Of a DNA stretch of 64,000 bases, positions 35,490-46,039 are shown one piece after another. Source of the stretch: Phenylobacterium haematophilum (GTDB lineage Bacteria > Pseudomonadota > Alphaproteobacteria > Caulobacterales > Caulobacteraceae). The notes below the pieces were generated by a model that saw only the letters and a list, made by a program, of their open reading frames with translations, did not search any database and was not told where the DNA came from. Location of the stretch: NCBI RefSeq assembly GCF_014196295.1, contig NZ_JACIDK010000001.1:538785-602784 (forward strand). Direction: 5' to 3'. The position numbers were made by a program, and so were the translations under genes. Positions within the stretch are counted from its first letter, which is position 1; every line of letters starts with the position of its first letter.

Positions 35490-36577
35490 GCCGCGCCGAG
35501 ATAGACGCGCTCAGCCCGGCCGCCGAGGCGCACGAGGCATTCGTGCGCCACGGTGCCGGCGGCCGTGGCGATATCGTCTATCAGCACGTTGGGGCCCAGC
35601 AACTCCACATACTCGCCGATGGCGGCCGGAGACTGGCCGAGGTCGACGCCGATCAGGTCCATGGTGACGATCAGGACCTCGCGGCGCGCGCCGCCGTACC
35701 AGGCGTAGCCGCCGCGCTGGGAGGCACGGATGACTCCGTCGGCGTAGCCGGCGCCGACCACGGCCATGCGGATCGGGCGGTCGGCGACGAGGCGCGAGCC
35801 GTAGCCGACGATTTCGCCGGGCAGGATGTTCCGGATGTAGAGGATCTTGGCCTCCAGCCGCGCCACCGCCTTGAGCCGTGGATCAGGCCGTTCCTCCGGG
35901 CCGCCGCCATAGAGGCTGATGCCAGGCCGGATGATGTCGGCGCGGTAGTCGGGGGCAAGCATGATTCCGGCCGAGGCGGCGAAGCTGGTCCGCGCTTCCG
36001 GGAACAGCGGCCGCACCTGATTGAAGCGTTCCAGCTGCAGCGCGTTGCGGGCGTCGGCCGGATCGGTGGCCGAGCCGAGGTGGCTCATCAGCACTTGGAC
36101 GTCGAGATGGCGCAGGCGGTCGGGCGAGGCGGCGAGGGCCTTGGCCTCGTCCAACGTGACGCCCTGTCGGTTCATGCCTGTGTCGACCTGGAGCGCGATC
36201 GGCATACGCCCAACCGAGGCGGCGTAAGTGTTGGCCGCCTCGATCTGGGGCAGGCTTTCCAGCACGGGGGTTAGTCCGGAAGCGGCCAGCCGCGGCCCGT
36301 CGCCGGGCAGGAAGCCGTCCAGCACGTAGATCGCCGCGGGACGATCGGGCCCGAGTTCGTCGCGCAGGGCCTCGCCCTCGGAAAGCCGCGCGACGAAAAA
36401 GGCGCGGGCCCCCTCGGCCCACAGCCGGCGACCCACCGGGCCGGCGCCGAGGCCATAGCCGTCCGCCTTGATGACGGGCGCGGCGTCGGCCCCGGGGGCG
36501 GCGGCGCGCAGGACCGCCAAGTTGTGCGCGAGGGCGTCGAGGTCGATGGTCAGGCGCGCGGGAGGGGAGGAAGACAT
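35486..36577 (-). CDS. alr: Alanine racemase, second copy (363 aa)
   Basis: The PLP lysine lies in PVIKADGYGLG (residue 37) and the second catalytic tyrosine in GAGYADG. The C-terminus has MDLIGVDL and ECLVRLGGRAERVY. It makes D-alanine for peptidoglycan. The gene follows dnaB in the same direction, a gene order common in Caulobacterales. The start at 36577 has GGGA 6 bases upstream; the ATG at 36589 is an alternative adding four residues. It overlaps the Yip1 gene stop by 4 bases in convergent orientation. With a catabolic copy at 17 kb, this one is probably the constitutive biosynthetic enzyme. Confidence 0.9.
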   Translation of the reverse strand: MSSSPPARLTIDLDALAHNLAVLRAAAPGADAAPVIKADGYGLGAGPVGRRLWAEGARAFFVARLSEGEALRDELGPDRPAAIYVLDGFLPGDGPRLAASGLTPVLESLPQIEAANTYAASVGRMPIALQVDTGMNRQGVTLDEAKALAASPDRLRHLDVQVLMSHLGSATDPADARNALQLERFNQVRPLFPEARTSFAASAGIMLAPDYRADIIRPGISLYGGGPEERPDPRLKAVARLEAKILYIRNILPGEIVGYGSRLVADRPIRMAVVGAGYADGVIRASQRGGYAWYGGARREVLIVTMDLIGVDLGQSPAAIGEYVELLGPNVLIDDIATAAGTVAHECLVRLGGRAERVYLGAA

Positions 36578-36656
36578 CGCCAGTCCCATAGCCGAGCCCG
36601 GCGGACGGCGCGAGGCCGGGCCTATTCCGATCGGTGAAGAGGGCTTGCCCGACGGG

Positions 36657-38147
36657 TTAGTCGTCGGACGTGTAGAAGTGGCTGTGCGCCAGGTTGCCGA
36701 ACTTGGTGATATCTTCGTTGAAGGACAGCTTCACTGTGCCGATCGGGCCGTGACGCTGCTTGGCGATGATCACGTCGGCGGTGCCGCGGACCTTGTCCAT
36801 CTCCTCCTGCCAGGTCAGGTGCTCGGGCGTGCCTTCGCGCGGCTCGGAGCGGCCGAGGTAGTAGCTCTCGCGGTAGATGAACATGACCATGTCGGCGTCC
36901 TGCTCGATAGAGCCCGATTCCCGCAGGTCGGAGAGCTGCGGCCGCTTGTCCTCGCGGTTTTCCACCTGACGGGAAAGCTGCGAGAGCGCGATGACAGGCA
37001 CGGCCAGTTCCTTGGCCAAGGCCTTCATCGACTGGGTGATCATCGAGACTTCCTGCACCCGGTTGTCGCTCTTGCCGTCGCCGCCCGTGACCAGCTGCAG
37101 GTAGTCGATGACGATGAGGTCGAGACCGTGGGTCCGCTTCAGGCGGCGGGCGCGAGCGGCGAGCTTGGCGATGGTGATGCCGCCGGTGGCGTCGATGAAC
37201 AGCGGCGCGTCCTGGATCTCCAGCGCCGCGTCGCGGATCCGGCCGAATTCCAGGGCGTCGATCTCGCCCTTGCGCAGCTTGTCGCCGGAAACGCCCGAGA
37301 CTTCGGCGAGCAGACGCATCGCCAGCTGGTCCGCGGACATTTCAAGCGAGAAGAATGCGACGACGCCGCCCGATACGGTCTTGCGGGTGCCGTCCGGCTG
37401 CGGTTCCCAGGCATAGTTGCGGGCCACGTCGAAGGCGACGTTACAGGCGAGCGACGTCTTACCCATCGACGGACGGGCCGCCAGGATCAGAAGGTCCGAA
37501 GGGTGCAGGCCGCCGATCTTGCGGTCGAGGTCGATCAGACCCGTCGAGATGCCGGCCAGGCCGCCGTCGCGGGCATGGGCCTCGGCCGCCAGGGTGACGG
37601 CGCCGTGTACGGCTTCGGAGAACGGCACGAAGCCCTGATTGTTGCCGCCCGATTCAGCCAGGGTGAACAGCTGGGCTTCGGCGGCTTCGATCTGATCGCG
37701 CGCGGATCGGTCGGTGTCGCCCTGCTGGGCGGCCAGGGCGATTTCCCCGCCGATGCGGATCAGGTCGCGCCGCAGGGCCAGATCGTAGACCGCGCGGGAG
37801 TAATCCGGAGCGTTGGCGGCGGGCGGGGCGCGGTCGACGAGGTCGGCGAGGTAGCGGATGCCGCCGAGTTCCTCAAACGCCGGATCGCGGGTGAACTGCT
37901 CGGCCAGCAGGATGGGTTCGGCCAGCTGGCCCTTGCGCACCGCGGATTCGATCGCGGTGAACAACCGCTGGTGAAACGGTTCGTAGAAGTGGCGGGCCTG
38001 CAGGAAGTCGCCAAGGCGCTCGAAGGCGGCGTTGTCGTAGAGCAGGACGCCGAGCAGGGCCTGTTCGGCCTCGATGTTCGCCGGCGCATGCGGGATCGCG
38101 GCGTCGTTCTGGGCGGGGCGGAGATCGAGTGCGGGAACGATGGACAT
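36657..38147 (-). CDS. dnaB: Replicative DNA helicase DnaB
   Basis: The 496-residue protein has the N-terminal DnaB domain (PHAPANIEAEQALLGVLLYDN, HQRLFTAI), the RecA-like ATPase core with Walker A ARPSMGKTS, DLIVIDYLQL (Walker B) and the C-terminal QDADMVMFIYRESYY and GTVKLSFNEDITKF. It unwinds DNA at the replication fork. Size and order are those of the chromosomal enzyme. The downstream gene is alr. Confidence 0.97.
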   Translation of the reverse strand: MSIVPALDLRPAQNDAAIPHAPANIEAEQALLGVLLYDNAAFERLGDFLQARHFYEPFHQRLFTAIESAVRKGQLAEPILLAEQFTRDPAFEELGGIRYLADLVDRAPPAANAPDYSRAVYDLALRRDLIRIGGEIALAAQQGDTDRSARDQIEAAEAQLFTLAESGGNNQGFVPFSEAVHGAVTLAAEAHARDGGLAGISTGLIDLDRKIGGLHPSDLLILAARPSMGKTSLACNVAFDVARNYAWEPQPDGTRKTVSGGVVAFFSLEMSADQLAMRLLAEVSGVSGDKLRKGEIDALEFGRIRDAALEIQDAPLFIDATGGITIAKLAARARRLKRTHGLDLIVIDYLQLVTGGDGKSDNRVQEVSMITQSMKALAKELAVPVIALSQLSRQVENREDKRPQLSDLRESGSIEQDADMVMFIYRESYYLGRSEPREGTPEHLTWQEEMDKVRGTADVIIAKQRHGPIGTVKLSFNEDITKFGNLAHSHFYTSDD

Positions 38148-38246
38148 CGGTTTTACAGATACCTAACCCGGAGGGGGGTGGTCTGCGCCGATGTCAGGGG
38201 AACCCACAGGAGAAATGTCGCCCCTGTGGATAGCTGTAGAATGACA

Positions 38247-38277
38247 GCGGCGCAGGGCCGAGATAGCCCTGCGCCGC
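38247..38277 (-). terminator. Perfect hairpin downstream of the TonB-dependent receptor
   Basis: GCGGCGCAGGGC and GCCCTGCGCCGC form a perfect 12-base-pair stem with a 7-base loop, 25 bases past the receptor stop and upstream of dnaB. There is no T-run, so factor-assisted termination or mRNA protection is more likely than a classical intrinsic terminator. Confidence 0.55.
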
Positions 38278-38302
38278 GTCAATTCCGGACGTAAGTCTTA
38301 GC

Positions 38303-40708
38303 CTACCACTTGTAGGCCAGGCGGCCGTAGACGAAGCGGCCGTTGAACCCGAACGGCGAGAACGACGAGAACGGCGCAGCCGAGGTCGTGTTCTGGTTCG
38401 GGGTGATCTGACGCGGATAGACGTCAAAGACGTTGTCCGCGCCGACCGAGGCGGTCAGGCCGATCGGGAAGGTGTAGCGGGCTTCCAGGTCGACCAGGCC
38501 GCGCGTGCCGGTGTGGTTGTCGCCGCTTCCGTCCAGCGCCGCGCCCGGCGAAAGGACGTCGCCATAGATCGTGGTGCGCACGGTCGCGCCCCAGGCTTCG
38601 CGGTTCCAGTCGCCCTGCAGGGCCAGCTTGTGCTTCGGCGTGCCGTCCTCGAACCGCATGGTCGCCTGGCGTGCGAACAGCGAGGTCGGGGTCGGCAGGA
38701 TCGAAGCCTTGGTCACTGGGGTCTTGGTGACATCGACGTCGTTGTAGTTGGCGGCCGCGGTCAGATCGAAGGTCCCGGCCTGTTCGTCGACGATGCGATA
38801 GCGCGCCACCACGTCGACGCCCACGGTCTCGGTGTCGACGCCGTTGATGAAGAAGCGGGCCGCCGTCGCGCCAAGCGGCGAGAGCAGATCGTAGATCACA
38901 CGTGCGTTAGTCCCGGGCGCGGCGGTCGGGCTGCCGGTCAGGGTTTCCGAGAGGACGATGCGGTCCTTCACGTCGATCTTGTAGCCGTCGACGGTCAGTT
39001 CGAACGCCCCGCGGCGGAAGACGAAGCCGAGCGCGTAGTTATCGGAGCTCTCGGCCTTCAACGGCTCGGCGCCCAGGGCCCGGGCGACCGGGCTGGTGGC
39101 CGGGTAGGTGCCGGTCTCGTACGGGACGTTGTCGATGTAGAGGATCGACGTCGAGGTGAAGTACTGCTGCTGCAGCGCCGGAGCGCGGAAGCCGGTCGAG
39201 ATGGCGCCGCGGATGGCGAACTCCGGCGTGAACTCGTAGCGCGCCGCGAGCTTGCCGGTCGTGGTGTCGCCGAAGTCGGAATAATCCTCGTAGCGAACCG
39301 CGGCCGACAGGGTCAGCTGCTCGGTGACCTTGCCTTCCAGGTCGACATAAACCCCGACGTTGTCGCGATCGACATCCACTTCGTTGGACGGGGTGAAGCC
39401 GGTGAAGCCGCGCGAGCCGAACGTCACGCCGGCGACGGGACCGCGGGCGTAGGACGCCACTTCGCCCTGGTTGACCTTGTAGGTTTCCTTGCGGGCCTCG
39501 AGGCCGAAAGCGACGTTGAGCGGGCCGGCGAGGCCGACGTCGAATTCACGGCTGAAGTCGGCGCCGAAAACCAGTTGGTCGTAGGTCAGGCCGCCGGCCT
39601 GGAACGAGGTCGGCGAGGTGGGGCCGTACGAGGGGTTGATGGTGTTCTGGACCCCGAAGTCGATGTCGTTCTTTCCGTAGACGATATTGAAGTCGGCGTT
39701 GAAGCCGCCGATCTGGCCGCGGACGCCAAGGCCGGCGCTGTTGTCCTCGGTGTCGGTCGTCAGATACGGCAGGTAGCCGTTCGGATAGACAGACAGGATG
39801 TTCTGCTGGGTGTCGGTCGGCAGGCGGTAGGTGGCGGCGCTGGAGGCGTCGCGATGCTGGTAGCCGTACCAGCCGTAGAGGTCCCAGACGTCGTTCAGCG
39901 ACTTGCCGGCGTTGGCATAGAACGAGATGTCATCGACGTCGGCGTCGCCGAACCGCGAGGTGATGCGGTTGGGGGTGACGCGCTTGTCGATGTCGCTGCG
40001 GTTGGTGTTCTCGCGCGAGCGGTACTCGGCCGACAGCGTCAGGAAGCCGTCGCCAAGGAAGCTCAGGCCCTGCCAGCCGGACACCGTGGTGGTGGCGCCG
40101 TCGCTGATGTCGTCCTTGCGACCGTAGTAGCCGTCGAACTTGGTCAAGTACGAGCCGTAGGTCACCGACAGGCCGCCGCCGCTGGCGGCTTCGCGCAGGC
40201 GCATGTTGATCACGCCGGCGATGGCGTCCGAGCCGTACTGGGCCGAGGCGCCGTCACGCAGCACTTCGATGCGGTCGATGGCCGTGGACGGTATGGCGTT
40301 GAGGTCGACCGCGGCCGAGCCGCGACCGACCGAGCCGTTGGTGTTGACGAGCGCGGTGGCGTGACGGCGCGTGCCGTTGACCAGCACGAGGGTCTGGTCC
40401 GGGCCCTGGCCGCGCAGAGTCGCGGGGCGGATGGCGTCTGTGCCGTCGGTGTTGGACGGGCGCGGGAAGGTGATGGAGGGGACCGACGTCGCGAGCGCGG
40501 TCGCCAGTTCGGTCGTGCCGCGCTGCTGCAGCGCATCGGCGCTGATCACATCCACGGGAGCGAGGGTTTCGAGCCGCGAGCGGCCTTCGGTCCGGGTGCC
40601 GGTGACAACTAGCTCTTCGACTTCACCGGCGCCCGTTTGAGCGTAAGCCACGCCAGAAAACAGACTCGCGGCGGAAGTCGCCGCAAGCAGCAGTACGCGA
40701 TACGTCAT
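38303..40708 (-). CDS. TonB-dependent outer membrane receptor
   Basis: The 801-residue protein has a signal peptide ending near AYAQTG, a TonB box (EVEELVVTGTR), a plug domain (PVDVISADALQQRG to SDAIAGVINMRL) and a beta-barrel ending in an aromatic-rich strand (FGFNGRFVYGRLAYKW). It imports a large nutrient across the outer membrane using TonB energy; the substrate is unknown and no uptake partner is adjacent. The ATG at 40708 is preceded by GGGGA; an upstream start would precede the signal peptide and was rejected. Confidence 0.93.
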   Translation of the reverse strand: MTYRVLLLAATSAASLFSGVAYAQTGAGEVEELVVTGTRTEGRSRLETLAPVDVISADALQQRGTTELATALATSVPSITFPRPSNTDGTDAIRPATLRGQGPDQTLVLVNGTRRHATALVNTNGSVGRGSAAVDLNAIPSTAIDRIEVLRDGASAQYGSDAIAGVINMRLREAASGGGLSVTYGSYLTKFDGYYGRKDDISDGATTTVSGWQGLSFLGDGFLTLSAEYRSRENTNRSDIDKRVTPNRITSRFGDADVDDISFYANAGKSLNDVWDLYGWYGYQHRDASSAATYRLPTDTQQNILSVYPNGYLPYLTTDTEDNSAGLGVRGQIGGFNADFNIVYGKNDIDFGVQNTINPSYGPTSPTSFQAGGLTYDQLVFGADFSREFDVGLAGPLNVAFGLEARKETYKVNQGEVASYARGPVAGVTFGSRGFTGFTPSNEVDVDRDNVGVYVDLEGKVTEQLTLSAAVRYEDYSDFGDTTTGKLAARYEFTPEFAIRGAISTGFRAPALQQQYFTSTSILYIDNVPYETGTYPATSPVARALGAEPLKAESSDNYALGFVFRRGAFELTVDGYKIDVKDRIVLSETLTGSPTAAPGTNARVIYDLLSPLGATAARFFINGVDTETVGVDVVARYRIVDEQAGTFDLTAAANYNDVDVTKTPVTKASILPTPTSLFARQATMRFEDGTPKHKLALQGDWNREAWGATVRTTIYGDVLSPGAALDGSGDNHTGTRGLVDLEARYTFPIGLTASVGADNVFDVYPRQITPNQNTTSAAPFSSFSPFGFNGRFVYGRLAYKW

Positions 40709-40935
40709 TGATATCCCCAGTTTATTTTTCCCGCCATTCGGCGGACGGATTATGGCCCTAGAGAAATGGTAGGAATTGCTGACGGCTTCCGAAAGCACAT
40801 AATTGCAACGCTTCGCGGAAAACGCTGGGTAGAAGCGGGCCTGCTATGCTCAAGGGTCCGCCCTGATCCACGTCCAAGCTTGGAGTCGACGGCGTCTGAT
40901 CCTGGCCCTAAACATCAAGGATCGGTTGTTCCGGG

Positions 40936-41583
40936 GTGGCGATGCAACGAGGCGTGGATGCAGGCGCCCCTGTCGGCAAGGCGGGCGATCCGCTTGCGGC
41001 GGCGCATGCGGAGCTGACGAGGGATCGCGGCTTCCAGTTCGACCGCGTCGACTTCCGGCCCCCCAAGATTCCGAAGTGGTTCGAGTGGATCGCCGAGGCG
41101 TTCCAGGCGATCGCCCCGCTGCTGAAATGGGTGTTCTGGGTCGGCGTGGCGATCATCGCCACCCTCGTGCTCTACGCGCTGGTGCGGGAGGTCCTGCGCC
41201 TGCGGATGCCGGCGGCCAGGCCCAAGACGGTCGCCGCCGAAACGGCCCCCGAATGGCGGCCCGACGCAGCTGCGGCGCGCGACCTGTTGGCCGCCGCCGA
41301 CGCGCTGGCGGCGCAGGGCCGGTTCGCCGAGGCCGCGCACCTAATCCTGCTGCGCAGCGTCGCGGATATCGAGCGGCGGCGCCCAAGGTCCGTGAGGCCG
41401 GCCCTGACTACCCGTGAAATCGCGGGGCTTTCGGCGCTGCCGCCGTCCGCGCGGCCCGCGTTCGCCCAGATCGGCCGAGTGGTCGAGCGCAGCCTGTTTG
41501 GGGGCGCGCCCGTGGAGGCGGCCGAATACGCCGAGTGCCGACGCGAGTACGAAGCCTTTGCGCTGCCCGCGGGGTGGCCATGA
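40936..41583 (+). CDS. DUF4129-type membrane protein
   Basis: First gene of the MoxR operon. The 215-residue protein has one transmembrane helix (WVFWVGVAIIATLVLYALV) and a C-terminal DUF4129 domain (AARDLLAAADALAAQGRFAEAAHLILLRSVADIERR, then TTREIAGL). A GTG or the ATG two codons later could start it. It overlaps the next gene by 4 bases. DUF4129 domains occur beside MoxR and DUF58 genes, often with transglutaminase-like domains, but no catalytic activity is known. Confidence 0.82.
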   Translation: MAMQRGVDAGAPVGKAGDPLAAAHAELTRDRGFQFDRVDFRPPKIPKWFEWIAEAFQAIAPLLKWVFWVGVAIIATLVLYALVREVLRLRMPAARPKTVAAETAPEWRPDAAAARDLLAAADALAAQGRFAEAAHLILLRSVADIERRRPRSVRPALTTREIAGLSALPPSARPAFAQIGRVVERSLFGGAPVEAAEYAECRREYEAFALPAGWP

Positions 41584-42797
41584 CGGGGGATCGCAGCCGG
41601 GCGTTCTCGCCCATGGTGATGCTGGTGCTGGTGCTGGTCGGCTGCGTGTCGCTGGCTGGGCTAGGCCTGCTGGCGGCCTACGAGCCTGAGCTGCGCTCGG
41701 GCGACAACGGCCAGGGCCACGCCCTGTCGCGCTCGGCGGTCGGCTTCGCCGCCGTCGCACGGCTTCTAGAAGCCTCGGGAACCCCTGTCGTCATGCGGCG
41801 CGGGCCGCTGTCGGCGACGGCCGCCGATGGCCTGTTGGTGCTGACCCCCGGTCCGGGGACGAGCGGTAGTCGGCTTAGCGACATCGAGCATGTCGGTCCC
41901 AAGTTGGTCGTCCTGCCCAAGTGGGTGACCATCCCGCATCCCGCCCGTCGCGGCTGGGTCCGCGTCGCTGCGCCGGTTGGCCAGGACGTGGCGCTGAAGG
42001 TGATGCCGGCAGCCTGGCGCAGCGGGCTGACCCTGCAGACGGGGGCTGGAACCGCGGCTGTGCGCCTGGCCCGACCAGACGGGCGAGCGGTGGGCGTGCA
42101 GCCGTCGATGGAGAACCTGCGAACCCTATCCGGTCCCGGCTGGATCCCCGTCGTGGTGGACGAAGCGGGACGGGGCGTCCTGGTCATGAACGCGAAATCC
42201 GGCGTCTATGTCCTCGCCGACCCTGACTTCCTCGACACGGCGGGCTTGAAGAGCCTCGGCGGCGCCCGCGCGGCGGTCGCCATGCTGTCTGTGATCCGCG
42301 CCGAGGATACGCCCGTCGTGTTCGATCTGACGCTGCACGGGTTCGAGCGCTCGCTCAATCCGTTGCGCCTGATGCTTGAGCCGCCGCTCCTGGGCGCCAC
42401 GCTAAGCCTGTTAGTGGCTCTCGCTCTGGTCGGCGTCCAGGCCGCGGTGCGGTTCGGGCCGGCGCGGGCGCAGGCGCGAGCTGTGGCCCTGGGCAAGCTG
42501 GCGCTCGCGGACAACACCGCGGGCCTGGTGCGCATGGCCCGCCGCGAGCACCGGATGGCGGCGCCTTATGGCGAGGTGGTGCGAGCAGAGACGGCTCGCG
42601 CCGTTGGCGCGCCGCGCGGGCTTGAGGGCGATGAACTTAATCGGGTTCTCGACCGGCTCGGCGCCGCGGGCGGAACGAACTATCGGATTTCGGCCCTGAT
42701 CGAACGCGCCCGGGCGGCGCGCACCAAGGGCGACCTGATGGAGGTCGCCCGAGACCTCTATCGCTGGAGACAGGAGATGACGCGTGAACGTCGCTGA
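41580..42797 (+). CDS. DUF4350-type protein of the MoxR operon
   Basis: The 405-residue protein has an N-terminal transmembrane segment ([21 protein letters not shown]), a periplasmic DUF4350-like region ([41 protein letters not shown]) and a second transmembrane helix near residue 285, followed by a cytoplasmic tail. It starts in an ATGA overlap with the DUF4129 gene and overlaps moxR by 14 bases. Function unknown; it is a constant member of this operon in alphaproteobacteria. Confidence 0.8.
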   Translation: MTGDRSRAFSPMVMLVLVLVGCVSLAGLGLLAAYEPELRSGDNGQGHALSRSAVGFAAVARLLEASGTPVVMRRGPLSATAADGLLVLTPGPGTSGSRLSDIEHVGPKLVVLPKWVTIPHPARRGWVRVAAPVGQDVALKVMPAAWRSGLTLQTGAGTAAVRLARPDGRAVGVQPSMENLRTLSGPGWIPVVVDEAGRGVLVMNAKSGVYVLADPDFLDTAGLKSLGGARAAVAMLSVIRAEDTPVVFDLTLHGFERSLNPLRLMLEPPLLGATLSLLVALALVGVQAAVRFGPARAQARAVALGKLALADNTAGLVRMARREHRMAAPYGEVVRAETARAVGAPRGLEGDELNRVLDRLGAAGGTNYRISALIERARAARTKGDLMEVARDLYRWRQEMTRERR

Positions 42798-43740
42798 AGT
42801 GAAGGCGCTGGCCGACGACATACGCGCCGAGATCGGCAAGGCGGTCATCGGCCAGGACGCGGCGGTCGATCTGCTGCTGACAGCATTGTTCGCGGGCGGC
42901 CACGTACTGCTGGAGGGCCCTCCGGGTACGGCCAAGACGCTGCTGGCCCAAGCCTTCGCCGCGAGCCTTGGGCTCGACTACGGCCGCATCCAGTTCACGC
43001 CGGACCTGATGCCCGGCGACATCATCGGCGCCAATCTGTTCAATTTCCAGACCAGCACATTCACCCTGAACCGCGGGCCGGTGTTCTGCGAGCTGCTGCT
43101 GGCCGATGAGATCAACCGGACACCGCCGAAGACCCAGGCTGCGCTGCTGGAGGCGATGCAGGAGCGGAGGATCACGATCGACGGGCAGTCGCATGAGCTG
43201 AACGCCCGGTTTACGGTCGTGGCGACCCAGAACCCCATTGAGCAGCAGGGAACCTATCCGCTGCCGGAGGCCCAGCTCGACCGTTTCCTATTCAAGCATG
43301 TGCTCGACTATCCGACGCGCGACGACGAGCTGGGGATCGTGCTGGGGCATGGTTCGCGTGCCGGCCTGCCGAGTCCTGCCGACCTAGGCGTGAGAAAGGT
43401 GCTGGACCGGGCCGGCGTCGACGCGGCGGTCGAAGCGGTCGCCCAGGTGCGCCTGACCGAGGAGGTCGCGGGCTATGTCGTCGACCTGATCCGGGCGACG
43501 CGCGAGTCCGCCGACATCGAGACTGGCGCCTCCCCGCGGGCGGGCGCGATGCTCGCGCTCGCGGCGCGGGCGCACGCGGCGCTGGACGGACGCGACTATG
43601 TCATTCCTGACGATGTGAAGACGCTTGCGCCGCCGGCGTTGCGCCACCGCGTGATCCTGTCGCCCGCGGCTGAGATCGAGGGGCGGCGCGTGGACCAGGC
43701 GTTGGCCGCGCTTGTCGATCAGGTGGCGGCCCCGCGGTGA
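42784..43740 (+). CDS. MoxR family AAA+ ATPase
   Basis: The GTG-initiated 318-residue ATPase has Walker A GPPGTAKT, Walker [24 protein letters not shown], sensor 1 [23 protein letters not shown] and sensor 2 regions. MoxR proteins act as chaperones that load or activate partner complexes, usually with a VWA or DUF58 protein, here encoded next. The GTGA overlap with the DUF58 gene supports a complex. Confidence 0.92.
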   Translation: MNVAEVKALADDIRAEIGKAVIGQDAAVDLLLTALFAGGHVLLEGPPGTAKTLLAQAFAASLGLDYGRIQFTPDLMPGDIIGANLFNFQTSTFTLNRGPVFCELLLADEINRTPPKTQAALLEAMQERRITIDGQSHELNARFTVVATQNPIEQQGTYPLPEAQLDRFLFKHVLDYPTRDDELGIVLGHGSRAGLPSPADLGVRKVLDRAGVDAAVEAVAQVRLTEEVAGYVVDLIRATRESADIETGASPRAGAMLALAARAHAALDGRDYVIPDDVKTLAPPALRHRVILSPAAEIEGRRVDQALAALVDQVAAPR

Positions 43741-45047
43741 TCTATCCGACGCGACGCGCTGTCCTGGCCGTCGCGGCCGGAGCGCCCCTTGCGCTGATCG
43801 CGGGGAGCGTGGCCGAGCCCCTGTGGGCGGTCGGGCTGGTCTGGGCCGGCGGCCTGCTGCTGCTGATGGCGCTCGACGCGATGCTGGGCGGCGCGCGCGA
43901 CCGTCTGACCCTGGACCCGATTTCCCCGTTGAGCGCAGCGGTGGCGCGGGCGGGCGCAGCGCGGTTCGTCGCGAGGTTCGAAGGGGGGGCGCCGCAAACG
44001 ATCGAGGCGGCGCTGGCGGCGGGCGAGCGGCTAGGCCTGGAGAGCCGCACGTCGATCGCAGAGGTTCGCGATGGCGCTGCGGAGATCGTCGTCGCCTTCA
44101 CGCCGCACCGGCGCGGACTGGCTAAGCTGGAGTCCCTGTGGCTTCGCTGGTGTGGGCCCCTGGGCCTGATCTGGAAACAGAAGACCTTCGAGCTCGACTA
44201 CAATCTGGTCATCACGACGGACCTGCAATGGGTTCACGACGAGGCGGTGCGCCTGTTCGCACGCAACGCGCTGTTCGGAGCCAAGGCGCAGATAGAGGTC
44301 GGCGAGGGATCGGAGTTCCACGCCCTGCGCGACTTTCAGGCGGGCATGGATCGCCGCGCCGTCGACTGGAAACAGTCGGCCCGGCACGCTGCGCTGCTCG
44401 CCAAGGAATTCCGCACCGAACGCAACCACAACGTGGTCATGGCGGTGGACTGCGGCCGGGCGATGAGTGAGCCGGTGGACGGCGCGCCGCGGATCGACCG
44501 GGCGATCCACGGGGCGCTGCTGCTGGCCCACGCGTGCCTACGATCGGGCGACCGGGCGGGGCTCTTCGCCTTTGATTCAGCGCCGCGGCTGTCGACCGGG
44601 GCCGTGGGCGGACCGAACGCGTTCATGGTCCTGCAGCAGATGGCCGGGCGCATCGACTACTCCGCCGAGGAGACCAACTACACCTTGGGGCTTTCGGTGC
44701 TCGCCGGGGAACTGCAGCGGCGCTCGCTGGTCGTCGTATTCACCGACTTCACCGACCAGACGGCTGCGCAGTTGATGATCGAATCCGTCGGGCGGCTGGT
44801 CGGCCGGCACCTCATCATGTTCGTGGTGCTGAAAGACGAGGAACTCGAGGGCATGGTGGCCGCCGAGCCGAAGGCGCCGGAGGACGTCTCCCGCGCCGTG
44901 TTCGCCGCCAGTCTGCTGCGCGAGCGCGAGCTGGTGATCTCGCGGCTGCGACGGCTGGGCGTGCATATCGTCGAGACGCCGGCCGATCGGATCGGGCCCG
45001 AGGTGATCAACGCCTATCTGGATCTCAAGCGGAGGGACCTTCTGTGA
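43737..45047 (+). CDS. DUF58 domain protein
   Basis: The 436-residue protein has two N-terminal transmembrane segments ([35 protein letters not shown]), a beta-rich middle and the DUF58 core (REFQ-like [26 protein letters not shown]), leading into a VWA-like domain ([16 protein letters not shown]). In place of a full MIDAS the DCGRAMS motif is seen. It is the likely MoxR partner. GTG start in a 4-base overlap. Confidence 0.88.
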   Translation: MIYPTRRAVLAVAAGAPLALIAGSVAEPLWAVGLVWAGGLLLLMALDAMLGGARDRLTLDPISPLSAAVARAGAARFVARFEGGAPQTIEAALAAGERLGLESRTSIAEVRDGAAEIVVAFTPHRRGLAKLESLWLRWCGPLGLIWKQKTFELDYNLVITTDLQWVHDEAVRLFARNALFGAKAQIEVGEGSEFHALRDFQAGMDRRAVDWKQSARHAALLAKEFRTERNHNVVMAVDCGRAMSEPVDGAPRIDRAIHGALLLAHACLRSGDRAGLFAFDSAPRLSTGAVGGPNAFMVLQQMAGRIDYSAEETNYTLGLSVLAGELQRRSLVVVFTDFTDQTAAQLMIESVGRLVGRHLIMFVVLKDEELEGMVAAEPKAPEDVSRAVFAASLLRERELVISRLRRLGVHIVETPADRIGPEVINAYLDLKRRDLL

Positions 45048-46039
45048 GCTCGGCCCTCAAGAGCCAGCGGTTTCGTGAAGAGCGGGAAGCCGATTGGAAG
45101 CGGCTCGAGCGGCTGATGGACCGCGTCGAGAAGCGGTCGGCGGCGAGCCTGACCGACGACGAGTTGCTGGCGATCCCCGTCCTCTACCGCTCCACGCTCT
45201 CGGCGCTCAGCGTGGCGCGTGAGACCTCGCTGGACCGCAGCCTGATCGACTATCTGGAGGTGCTGTCGGCGCGGGCCTACTTCTTCGTCTACGGCTCGCG
45301 TTCGACCTTGCTGGAGCGGTTGGGCGGGTTCTTCCAAGGGGACTGGCCGGCCGCCGTGCGCAGCGTCTGGCGCGAGACGCTGGCGGCCGCGGCGCTGACG
45401 GCCCTGGGCGCGGTCGCCGCCGCACTGCTGATTGCGCACGACGCCCAGTGGTATCACGTGTTCGTCCCTGAGGGCCTCGCCGGAGGTCGCGACCCGGCCG
45501 CAGCCACCGAAACTCTGCGTCAGATGCTTTACGACGGCGGAGGCTCGGGCGACGGCCTGTCGGTATTCGCGACCTTCCTGTTCACCCACAACGCCCAGGT
45601 GGCGCTGCTGGCCTTCGCGCTCGGCTTCGCGTTCTGCATTCCGAGCCTGATGCTGCTGATCTACAACGGCGCGACGCTGGGGGCCTTCCTGTCCCTCTAC
45701 TTTAGCCGCGGGCTCGGCTTCGAACTGGGCGGCTGGCTGCTCATCCATGGCGTGACCGAGCTGTTCGCGGTCATGCTGGCGGGAGCCGCCGGAATCCGGG
45801 TCGGTTGGAGCCTGGCGTTCCCGGGCGCCCTGTCGCGCCTCGACTCGCTGGCCGCGGCGGGCCGCACGGCGGGGGCGGTGATGGCCGGCGTAGTGGTCAT
45901 GCTGTTCTTCGCCGGCATTCTGGAGGGCTTCGGCCGCCAGCTGATCAACCATGATCTGATCCGCTACGGCGTGGCGCTCGGGACGGCGCTGCTCTGGGGC
46001 GCCTACTTCTACGGCCCGCGCCGGGAGATCGCCTCGTGA
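45044..46039 (+). CDS. SpoIIM family membrane protein
   Basis: The 331-residue protein begins with a charged cytoplasmic region (SQRFREEREADWKRLERLMDRVE), followed by about six hydrophobic segments including FLFTHNAQVALLAFALGFAF and GGWLLIHGVTELFAVMLAGAAGI, the stage II sporulation protein M signature. The organism type does not sporulate, so this is the DUF95 homologue found with MoxR operons. GTG start in a GTGA overlap. Confidence 0.88.
   Translation: MSSALKSQRFREEREADWKRLERLMDRVEKRSAASLTDDELLAIPVLYRSTLSALSVARETSLDRSLIDYLEVLSARAYFFVYGSRSTLLERLGGFFQGDWPAAVRSVWRETLAAAALTALGAVAAALLIAHDAQWYHVFVPEGLAGGRDPAAATETLRQMLYDGGGSGDGLSVFATFLFTHNAQVALLAFALGFAFCIPSLMLLIYNGATLGAFLSLYFSRGLGFELGGWLLIHGVTELFAVMLAGAAGIRVGWSLAFPGALSRLDSLAAAGRTAGAVMAGVVVMLFFAGILEGFGRQLINHDLIRYGVALGTALLWGAYFYGPRREIAS

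Noticed and set aside
38513..40612. Plus-strand open frame of 699 codons
   Set aside because: Antisense shadow of the TonB-dependent receptor; no ribosome-binding site or domain.
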